Source: Chitinophaga pinensis
Lineage (GTDB): Bacteria > Bacteroidota > Bacteroidia > M30B66
Length of the DNA stretch: 6,670 nucleotides
NCBI GenBank assembly: GCA_943330985.1
Contig: CALQJV010000072.1
Coordinates: 1-6,670 of the forward strand
Direction of reading: 5' to 3'
Shown: in pieces, positions 1 through 5,871 of the stretch
How positions within the stretch are numbered: the stretch's first letter is position 1
How the letters are laid out: each line of letters opens with the position of its first letter
Notes under the pieces: model-generated
What the model was told of the DNA's origin: nothing
The model's database searches: none
Seen by the model: the letters and a program-made list of their open reading frames with translations, nothing else
Position numbers and translations under genes: made by a program

Positions 1-98
1 AGCAATTTAAATTCTTTGTACTTGGGCGTTAACCCCGATTGATGAAGCCACAATTCGATGAGGTCACTTACAGACGATTCGTTGCTCTTGCGTTTCAT
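1..98 (-). CDS. DUF721/DciA-like protein, N-terminal fragment
   Basis: Incomplete gene running off the left edge; only the first 32 codons are present. The start ATG (98-96) overlaps the recF stop codon in ATGA, so it is very probably translated by coupling to recF. The visible residues start MKRKSNESSVSDLIELWL and continue with GLTPKYKEFKL. This charged start, then a helix ending in a K-x-x-E/F-K-L segment, resembles the N-terminus of small DUF721 proteins of Bacteroidota. DUF721 includes DciA, which helps load the replicative helicase DnaB, and such genes are commonly found beside recF. The family call rests on a short stretch plus this position; the helicase-loader role is inferred from the family and not shown here. 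Confidence 0.62.
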   Translation of the reverse strand, partial: MKRKSNESSVSDLIELWLHQSGLTPKYKEFKL

Positions 99-1186
99 GC
101 CGGTTGAACTGTTCCTTGATGAACAGCAAAGTGATCAAAGTTAGTTTGAATTCCTCGTAATATTTCTGCAATACGTTCAGGGTGGGAATCTGTTATAAAA
201 ATTTGTCCGAAATGTTGTTGACTCACCAAGGTCATCAGTGCGGTAATTCGCTCTTGGTCGAGCTTCTCGAAAATATCATCTAGCAACAATAAAGGTTTCA
301 GCTTTTTTACCTCACTTAAAATATCGAACTGAGCCAATTTCAAGGCAATTAAATAGGATTTTTGTTGGCCCTGACTGGCATATTTACGCAACGGAAAACC
401 ATTAATCAACATCCCTAAATCGTCCTTGTGAATACCGGCCGTTGTATATTGCATGATGCGATCTTTCTCGCGCGATTGAAGAAAAAGTGAATAGGGATCT
501 GTTTCAAACAAACGACTTTCATAGGACAATTCTACTGTTTCGTTACTTCCTGAAATAAAGGCATACACTTCCTGAAATAGCGGACGAAATCGTTCTAGAA
601 ATAGTTTTCGAGAATCAAATACAGGTTGAGCAAATTGAGCCAATTGCTCATCCCAGACATCGAGCATTTCTGAACTGCAGTTTCCTTGGCGTAAATAAGC
701 GTTTCGTTGTTGAATGAGTTTTCCGTAACGTATCAGGTTCTCTAGATAGGTTTTATCGTACTGCGAAATAACGCTATCCATAAATCGTCGCCGTTCCTCA
801 CTTCCGTCTGTAATTAGGGCAATATCGGATGGTGAAATCACTACCAGTGGAAAAAGTCCAATATGCTCCGATAAACGATCGTATTCTTTGGCGTTGCGTT
901 TAAACTGTTTTTTTTGTCCGCGTTTAATGCCACAATAAACGGCCTCTTTTTTATTATCTATTTCGAAATTCCCTTGAATAACAAAAAAAGGAGCATCATT
1001 TAAAATATTTTGTGAATCTATTGGATTGAGGAAGCTTTTGCAGAATGATAAATAATGAATGGCATCGAGCAGATTAGTTTTTCCTGATCCATTGTTTCCA
1101 GTAAAAACAATTACATTTTCGTTGAAAACCAAATTGGCCTCGGGATAATTCCGAAAATTAACAAGGTGAATTTCGCTCAGTTGCAT
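95..1186 (-). CDS. recF: DNA replication/repair protein RecF
   Basis: RecF is a cytosolic SMC-like ATPase that works with RecO and RecR to load RecA at single-strand gaps. From the ATG at 1186 the protein is 363 residues, close to the usual 350-370. Visible motifs: an N-terminal LxxVNFRNY strand (residues 8-14), Walker A GNNGSGKT (30-37), the RecF-specific block SPSD...RRRF (about 118-135), the ABC signature SQGQQK (271-276), Walker B LLLLDD (299-304) and the D-loop EKLD (307-310). No key motif is missing. A TTG nine bases upstream (1195) is in frame, but it lies inside the probable -7 promoter box, so the ATG is preferred. The gene overlaps the downstream DUF721 gene by four bases and is divergent from the TPR gene. 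Confidence 0.97.
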   Translation of the reverse strand: MQLSEIHLVNFRNYPEANLVFNENVIVFTGNNGSGKTNLLDAIHYLSFCKSFLNPIDSQNILNDAPFFVIQGNFEIDNKKEAVYCGIKRGQKKQFKRNAKEYDRLSEHIGLFPLVVISPSDIALITDGSEERRRFMDSVISQYDKTYLENLIRYGKLIQQRNAYLRQGNCSSEMLDVWDEQLAQFAQPVFDSRKLFLERFRPLFQEVYAFISGSNETVELSYESRLFETDPYSLFLQSREKDRIMQYTTAGIHKDDLGMLINGFPLRKYASQGQQKSYLIALKLAQFDILSEVKKLKPLLLLDDIFEKLDQERITALMTLVSQQHFGQIFITDSHPERIAEILRGIQTNFDHFAVHQGTVQPA

Positions 1187-1192
1187 GTTTTG

Positions 1193-1222
1193 CAAAGATA
1201 CAATGCAATGTGAAGGATAAAA
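1193..1222 (-). promoter_or_regulatory. Predicted promoter of recF
   Basis: Read leftward, TATCTTTG (1200-1193) matches the Bacteroidota -7 consensus TAnnTTTG exactly. The -33 region is poor: TTTT at 1222-1219, 18 bases upstream, is the best match. Only six bases separate the box from the recF ATG, so transcription should start at or within about three bases of the start codon. That predicts a leaderless or nearly leaderless transcript. Confidence 0.6.
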
Positions 1223-1301
1223 GCATTTGATAGAATCTTTTAAAATTGATTAAATAATTTTGATACTAAACATAGAAACGAATTGCATTTGAACTTTTCA
1301 C

Positions 1302-1331
1302 CTTGTTGATATAAAAAAAATCGTATTTTTG
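1302..1331 (+). promoter_or_regulatory. Predicted promoter of the TPR-ribH operon
   Basis: TATTTTTG (1324-1331) matches the -7 consensus TAnnTTTG. CTTG (1302-1305) lies 18 bases upstream as a -33 element, with an A-tract (1313-1320) between them. Transcription would start near 1336, leaving a leader of about 18 bases before the ATG at 1355. The leader has no convincing Shine-Dalgarno sequence. Since ribH starts inside the TPR stop codon, this is probably its promoter too. Confidence 0.65.
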
Positions 1332-1354
1332 CCGCTCAATTTTTGAAAGAACAC

Positions 1355-2053
1355 ATGGCTCAAAATAACGCTCCTAAGCATGATGCTTTAGAAAACATCG
1401 AGGAATCTCTCTCGAATGCTGAATTATTCATCGAAAAAAATCAAAAGAAATTACTTCTTGTTCTTGCCGCAATTGTTGTAGCCGTTGGAGGAGTATTAGC
1501 ATATAATCAATTTATTATTAAGCCAAAAGAAGCCGAAGCTCAAACAGCAATGTTTCGCGCTGAAATCTATTTTGAAAAAGATTCATTCAATTTAGCATTG
1601 AATGGAAAAGGTGAGGTAGAAGGATTTCTTTCAATCATCGATAATTATGGTGGAACTAAGTCTTCGAACTTAGCTCATTACTACGCGGGTATTTGCTACC
1701 TTCAAACTGGAAAATTCCAAGAAGCGATTAGCCAATTGGATGAATATACAGGAGATGATATGCTAACAACTTCCATGGCGATGGGTGCTAAAGGGGACGC
1801 CTTAATGGAAATGAATAAAACGCAAGAAGCGATTGATCAATACATCAAGGCTGCTGGAAAAAACGAAAATACGTTCAGTTCTCCAATGTACTTGATGAAA
1901 GCTGCAATGGCATACGAAGACATGAAAAATTACGATAAGGCCCTTGAGATTTATCAAAAAATCCGCAAAGACTTTTTCCAAAGTGCTGAAGGTCGTGATG
2001 CTGAAAAATACATTGCTCGTTTGGAAGCATTAAAAGAAAACGGCGCTAAATAA
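1355..2053 (+). CDS. Membrane-anchored tetratricopeptide repeat protein
   Basis: A 232-residue protein. It has a hydrophilic N-terminus (1-30), one hydrophobic segment (about 33-50, LLLVLAAIVVAVGGVLAY) preceded by lysines, then a soluble helical domain. At least three TPR-like units are visible: about 105-133 (YYAGICYLQTGKFQEAI), 142-168 (GDALMEMNKTQEAIDQY) and 179-206 (KAAMAYEDMKNYDKALEIY). The lysines before the segment suggest an N-in anchor with the TPR domain in the periplasm, an arrangement like that of YfgM. TPR domains bind proteins; the partner is unknown. I chose the ATG at 1355 over an in-frame TTG at 1343, which lies only a few bases past the predicted transcription start. The stop codon overlaps the ribH start (TAATG), so the two genes form one operon; a link to riboflavin synthesis cannot be inferred from that alone. 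Confidence 0.88.
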   Translation: MAQNNAPKHDALENIEESLSNAELFIEKNQKKLLLVLAAIVVAVGGVLAYNQFIIKPKEAEAQTAMFRAEIYFEKDSFNLALNGKGEVEGFLSIIDNYGGTKSSNLAHYYAGICYLQTGKFQEAISQLDEYTGDDMLTTSMAMGAKGDALMEMNKTQEAIDQYIKAAGKNENTFSSPMYLMKAAMAYEDMKNYDKALEIYQKIRKDFFQSAEGRDAEKYIARLEALKENGAK

Positions 2054-2547
2054 TGTCATCCGCACATCAAAATTTATCATCTCGTAAAATGGTCAATATT
2101 TCGAATATTGACCATTTTCGTTTTACCATTATCGTTGCGCAATGGAACAAAGATGTAACGGACGCTCTGGAACAAGGCTGTATCGAAACGTTATTACTCA
2201 ACGGAATTCCTAAAACAAACATTCAAGTTCATGCTGTTCCTGGTTCATGGGAATTAATTTCGGCGGCTCGTTTAGCCGTTATTCATAGTAAAACCGATGC
2301 TGTTATCTGCATTGGCGCAGTCATCAAAGGCGATACTCCACATTTCGAATACATCTGTCAAGGTGTAACGAACGGACTAGCTTCCCTTTGCTCTTCACAA
2401 GATATCCCTGTTATATTTGGGATTTTAACTGTAAATACCCTGCAACAAGCACTCGATCGTTGTGGAGGAATTCACGGAAACAAAGGCGATGAAGCGGCAA
2501 TTACGGCTATTGAGCTAGCGGATTTGAGTAGACAGTTGAAAGGGTAA
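2053..2547 (+). CDS. ribH: 6,7-dimethyl-8-ribityllumazine synthase
   Basis: RibH catalyses the penultimate riboflavin step: it condenses 5-amino-6-ribitylaminouracil with 3,4-dihydroxy-2-butanone 4-phosphate to give lumazine, usually as a cytosolic 60-mer or pentamer. The 164-residue length is normal. Family motifs are complete: VAQWN (28-32, substrate-ring site), VPGSWEL (62-68), GAVIKGDTPHFEYI (88-101) with the catalytic His97, GILTVNT (123-129), and R136 and GNKGDEA (142-148) near the phosphate site. The start ATG shares a base with the TPR stop codon, so translation is probably coupled. The only later in-frame ATG before the conserved core (2089) would remove 12 residues of the variable N-terminal arm; the first ATG gives the usual arm length. 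Codons 12-22 are built from a perfect 15-bp inverted repeat, which is unusual. No FMN riboswitch precedes the gene. Confidence 0.96.
   Translation: MSSAHQNLSSRKMVNISNIDHFRFTIIVAQWNKDVTDALEQGCIETLLLNGIPKTNIQVHAVPGSWELISAARLAVIHSKTDAVICIGAVIKGDTPHFEYICQGVTNGLASLCSSQDIPVIFGILTVNTLQQALDRCGGIHGNKGDEAAITAIELADLSRQLKG
2086..2124 (+). terminator. Terminator-like perfect hairpin inside the 5' end of ribH
   Basis: The left arm 2086-2100 (AAAATGGTCAATATT) and right arm 2104-2118 (AATATTGACCATTTT) are exact reverse complements over 15 bp around a TCG loop. The right arm runs into TTTTCGTTTT, giving a U-rich tail in the RNA. It lies 33 bases after the TPR stop codon, where a terminator would be expected, yet is in frame within ribH. 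The form suggests partial termination or attenuation, or an RNA-stabilising 3' end for the TPR message. The stem has only three G-C pairs and the T-run is broken by CG, so efficiency is uncertain. Its symmetry means it could also act on the opposite strand, where I see no gene. Confidence 0.5.
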
Positions 2548-2575
2548 AGTTTAAAGTAAAAAGTTCAAAGTAAAA
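2548..2575. repeat. Short tandem repeat, two 14-bp units
   Basis: AGTTTAAAGTAAAA (2548-2561) is followed directly by AGTTCAAAGTAAAA (2562-2575), differing at one base. The repeat starts straight after the ribH stop codon. It has no hairpin or coding potential. The rest of the gap (2576-2656) is purine-rich and then AT-rich, with no convincing consensus promoter; TAGTTTTA at 2636-2643 is only a weak -7 match for the following gene. Confidence 0.7.
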
Positions 2576-2656
2576 ATGGGAATGGAGAGATTAGAGAGTA
2601 ATTGGGGAATTTTATAGTTCTGATTTTTACGATAATAGTTTTAATACTGAAATCCT

Positions 2657-5053
2657 ATGCGATTTATCGTTTGTTTATTTCCGCTGTTAACAAGCATTTT
2701 CATGCACGCTCAAGTCTCCAAATTGGAGCAACCAAACACAGACCATTCTGTGGCTGATGCCGCTTCACTCGACACCCGTAGCGATTCCATCGACATTTTA
2801 CACACCAATATTAACCTCGATTTCAGCTTACTTCCTACTACCACCTTGCGTGGAAGCTGCCTCATAAACTTCAGTGCTTTGGTCAGCAATATTGATCATA
2901 TCTGCCTCGATTTACTTGCATTAACAGTCGATTCAGTAAAACAAGGTGATGCACTAGTTACATATACTCATAGTGGAGAAAAACTTAACATAAACTTGCT
3001 TACCCCCCTGCAAATCAATAACAACACATCTATTCAGGTATATTATCAAGGAACTCCCGTTGAGGATGCTTCTGGATTTGGCGGCTTCAGTTTTTCGGGT
3101 GGATATGCTTATAATATTGGTGTTGGCTTCGATGCGCAGCCACATAATTTTGGTCGGGTGTGGTTTCCTTGTTTCGATAATTTCGTAGAACGTTGCACCT
3201 TTTCACTCATCGTTAAAACTCCAGCAAATTTAACTTCATATTGTGGCGGAATCATGGAACTCGACACCATCGAGAATGGTTTCCGAACAAGGCATTGGAC
3301 GTTGAATCAAGAAATCCCAAGTTACCTAGCATCTGTTGCTGTTGCGCCATACACTGAAGTGAATTACACGTTTAACAGTTTGTTGAATCCTCAATTAAAT
3401 GTAAAACTTGCGGCTGTAGTTTCCGATACAATCGTTATGAAAAATGCTTTTGTGAGTCTGGAACCTATTTTTCATTTATTCGAAGAGCATTTTGGACCAT
3501 ATCGTTGGGATCGTATTGGCTATGTGATGACACCGTTTCAAGCCGGAGCCATGGAACATGCAAGCAATATTGCCTATCCACGAGATTTACTAACTGGTGG
3601 ACCTTCTGGCAATCAACACATCATGGCGCATGAACTTTCGCATCACTGGTTTGGCGATTTGGCTACCTGTAGAACTGCATCTGAAATGTGGCTTAATGAA
3701 GGTTTTGCATCGTATTGCGAGCGATTGTTCGATGAATGGCTGATTTCGCGAACGACTTATAATACCAATGTCCGAACTAACCACAAACAAATGCTCAACT
3801 TGTGTCACGTAAAAGATGGTGGATATTGGCCATTATCAAATGTTCCTCAAGCATATACATACACCAATTCAACGTATGAACGTCCTTCCGATATCATTCA
3901 CTCGTTAAGAACATACATGGGAGACAGTTTATTTTTTGTTGGGATTCGACATTATTTAAACACCTATACGTTTAAACATGCTACATCCAATAATCTGCGG
4001 GATGCATTGGAAATGAGCACATCCGTCCCACTCCACGACTTCTTTGCCGATTGGATTGACACACCAGGCTGGGGTCAATTTTCGGTCGATTCTTTTGCTT
4101 TAAACAATGGAAATAATTGGACCGTATTTTACAGTCAAAAATCAGCAGGTAATTCGCACACATATAACAATGTTCCTTTTGAAATTTCGTGTCGTGGTGC
4201 GAACTTCGAATTGAATTCTTCACAATCGATTTTAAGTGGTCCCAACGGCTCATTTACTATCAATATTCCTTTCGAACCAGTTTATATAAGTTTGAATAGA
4301 AACGAGGCTATTTCACAAGCGGTAACTGCCGAAGAACGTTTTATCAAAACAACCGGCAATGCAAGTTGGACGAATGCACTTATCGATGTAAATACATCCG
4401 AAATTCAAGATTCGATTTTGCTTCGCGTTGAACATCATTGGGTTGCACCCGATCAATTTAAGCAAGACTTTGCCATGTATCGATTAAGTCCGAACCGCTT
4501 TTGGAGAGTTGATGGGGTTCTACGTGATGGATGGAAAGCAAGTGGGAAATTCACATACAATGGTCGAACAAATAGTACATCAAGTGGTTGGCTCGATAAT
4601 GAATTGATTACCGATGAAACAAAATTGGTCATGTTGTATCGACAGAATACAAGAGACGATTGGCGAGTGATTCCTGCAACTCAAAATGTGAATTCGAGCA
4701 CGACCGATAAATTTGGTAGTTTCTTAATTGATAGCTTGATGTTGGGTGAATATACTTTTGCCGAATTAGATAGTAGTTTGGGTGTTAAACCTATTTCTGC
4801 TATAGAAAACACATCATTAAAGCTTTTCCCAAATCCCGCGAAGACACAAATTTCGATGACATGGGAAAAAGAAGACATGCGTTTTGCTGAGTTATTTGAT
4901 CTCCGAGGTCAAAGTTTAGGTCGCTTGATGATTCCTCCTGGAATGCGCGGATGGGTTTTTCCGACAGAACATTTAGCCTCTGGAACTTATGTAATGAAAC
5001 TTCAAGCTAAAAGCGGCAACATGCTTCAAGGTAAATTCATAGTTGAGCGTTAA
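2657..5053 (+). CDS. Secreted M1-family zinc aminopeptidase with T9SS sorting domain
   Basis: An exported metallopeptidase of 798 residues that should cleave N-terminal amino acids from peptides outside the cell. Residues 1-18 form a signal peptide with probable cleavage at MHA|QV. An M1-type N-terminal beta domain (about 45-235) precedes the catalytic domain. There GAMEH (297-301) is the substrate-binding exopeptidase loop, HELSH (325-329) plus E348 in NEGFA, 18 residues later, is the complete HEXXH-x18-E zinc site, and E326 is the general base. Y407 in STYERPSD probably is the catalytic tyrosine. A beta-rich region (about 500-700) separates this from a type A T9SS sorting domain (about 720-798) with LFPNPA, LFDLRGQ, LASGTYVMKL and a terminal GKFIVER. 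This tail targets the protein through the outer membrane. Start choice is fixed by the signal peptide. Substrate preference cannot be read. AlkD follows after 39 bases, so read-through is likely. Confidence 0.94.
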   Translation: MRFIVCLFPLLTSIFMHAQVSKLEQPNTDHSVADAASLDTRSDSIDILHTNINLDFSLLPTTTLRGSCLINFSALVSNIDHICLDLLALTVDSVKQGDALVTYTHSGEKLNINLLTPLQINNNTSIQVYYQGTPVEDASGFGGFSFSGGYAYNIGVGFDAQPHNFGRVWFPCFDNFVERCTFSLIVKTPANLTSYCGGIMELDTIENGFRTRHWTLNQEIPSYLASVAVAPYTEVNYTFNSLLNPQLNVKLAAVVSDTIVMKNAFVSLEPIFHLFEEHFGPYRWDRIGYVMTPFQAGAMEHASNIAYPRDLLTGGPSGNQHIMAHELSHHWFGDLATCRTASEMWLNEGFASYCERLFDEWLISRTTYNTNVRTNHKQMLNLCHVKDGGYWPLSNVPQAYTYTNSTYERPSDIIHSLRTYMGDSLFFVGIRHYLNTYTFKHATSNNLRDALEMSTSVPLHDFFADWIDTPGWGQFSVDSFALNNGNNWTVFYSQKSAGNSHTYNNVPFEISCRGANFELNSSQSILSGPNGSFTINIPFEPVYISLNRNEAISQAVTAEERFIKTTGNASWTNALIDVNTSEIQDSILLRVEHHWVAPDQFKQDFAMYRLSPNRFWRVDGVLRDGWKASGKFTYNGRTNSTSSGWLDNELITDETKLVMLYRQNTRDDWRVIPATQNVNSSTTDKFGSFLIDSLMLGEYTFAELDSSLGVKPISAIENTSLKLFPNPAKTQISMTWEKEDMRFAELFDLRGQSLGRLMIPPGMRGWVFPTEHLASGTYVMKLQAKSGNMLQGKFIVER

Positions 5054-5092
5054 TCAACTCTAGCAAGCAAATAATTAAAAAGAGGAATATTG

Positions 5093-5788
5093 ATGATAAA
5101 AGAGATAACTGCAATTGAATGGTTCGAGGCTGTTCAGATTCAGTTCAATGCGGTTTCAAATCCGGAGAAAGCTTCAGCAATGGGAGCATATATGAAAAAT
5201 CACTTCCGATTTTTAGGAATTCCAAAACCCATTCGTGCTGTTGAGACAAAAAAACTATTTTCCTTGCATGGAAAACCCTCGCTAGAAATACTCGATCAGT
5301 TGGTTCCAATGCTCTGGGAATTGCCCATTCGTGAGTACCATTATTTTGCAATGGAATGTCTTTTTCACCAAAGAAAACATTTTCGTGAAAGCGATATCAA
5401 CCTTTTCGAATCATTGATGAATGTTCATTCGTGGTGGGATACTGTCGATTTTATAAGTCCCAATTTATCCGGTTCGCTTTGCATGAAATATCCTCATTTG
5501 CTTATCCCAACATGCGAACGTTGGAATTTAGATAATCACTTTTGGATTCGTCGCGCAAGTCTAATAATTCAACTTCGATACAAACAAGAAACCCAAACTG
5601 ATTTGCTGTTTGATATGATTCGCCCTTTGATGCATGAGAAAGAGTTTTTTATTCGAAAAGCAATTGGATGGTGTTTGCGTGAATTGGCAAAATCTCAACC
5701 AGAAAAAGTAATTTCTTTTATAGAAAATAGTCCAATTTCTCCATTAAGTAAACGCGAAGCTTTGAAGCACATTAAAAAAATAGCTTGA
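5093..5788 (+). CDS. AlkD-like DNA alkylation repair glycosylase
   Basis: A 231-residue, all-helical HEAT-like-repeat protein of the DNA alkylation repair family (AlkC/AlkD). Such enzymes excise N3- and N7-alkylated purines to start base excision repair, without flipping the base fully into a pocket. Landmarks match Bacillus cereus AlkD closely: NPEKASAMGAYMKNHF near 23-38 followed by FLGIPKP, SWWDTVDFI (113-121), FWIRRASLIIQLRYKQ (150-165), EFFIRKAIGWCLRE (184-197) and the C-terminal PLSKREALKHIKK. The residues matching AlkD's Trp109, Asp113 and Arg148 are present as W115, D119 and R154, so activity is expected. I chose the ATG at 5093 over the adjacent TTG at 5090. AGAGGA (5081-5086) is six bases upstream and resembles a ribosome binding site, rare in this phylum. 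No promoter is visible in the short gap after the M1 gene. Confidence 0.93.
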   Translation: MIKEITAIEWFEAVQIQFNAVSNPEKASAMGAYMKNHFRFLGIPKPIRAVETKKLFSLHGKPSLEILDQLVPMLWELPIREYHYFAMECLFHQRKHFRESDINLFESLMNVHSWWDTVDFISPNLSGSLCMKYPHLLIPTCERWNLDNHFWIRRASLIIQLRYKQETQTDLLFDMIRPLMHEKEFFIRKAIGWCLRELAKSQPEKVISFIENSPISPLSKREALKHIKKIA

Positions 5789-5822
5789 AAACTAGTATGT
5801 TAGAAACTAAGATGTAAGATAG

Positions 5823-5852
5823 TTTGAAATTCGGGAAAATAGGGTAGTTTTG
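5823..5852 (+). promoter_or_regulatory. Predicted promoter of the exported unknown protein
   Basis: TTTG (5823-5826) and TAGTTTTG (5845-5852) match both Bacteroidota promoter elements exactly, 18 bases apart. This is the best promoter in the window. Transcription would start near 5857, leaving a leader of about 15 bases that ends in an A-rich stretch before the ATG at 5872. It implies that this gene is not dependent on read-through from the AlkD gene. Confidence 0.72.
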
Positions 5853-5871
5853 TATCCGCTCTATAAAAAGA

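Noticed and set aside
1242..1261. AAAATT...AATTTT inverted repeat in the divergent promoter region
   Set aside because: Six A/T-only pairs with an 8-base loop are expected by chance in such AT-rich DNA.
1343..1354. TTG start giving a four-residue longer TPR protein
   Set aside because: It lies only a few bases after the predicted transcription start, and ATG at 1355 gives a normal leader; TTG is a rare start.
1950..2053. Possible FMN riboswitch before ribH
   Set aside because: The upstream sequence is TPR coding sequence right up to the ribH start, with no RFN-type conserved elements.
2636..2643. TAGTTTTA as a promoter for the M1 peptidase gene
   Set aside because: It misses the final G of the consensus and has no -33 element at the right distance; too weak to list.
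3981..4253. Leftward 90-codon frame inside the M1 gene
   Set aside because: Antisense shadow of a well-supported coding region, with no recognisable motif.
5054..5092. Terminator between the M1 and AlkD genes
   Set aside because: No inverted repeat or T-run is present in this short gap.
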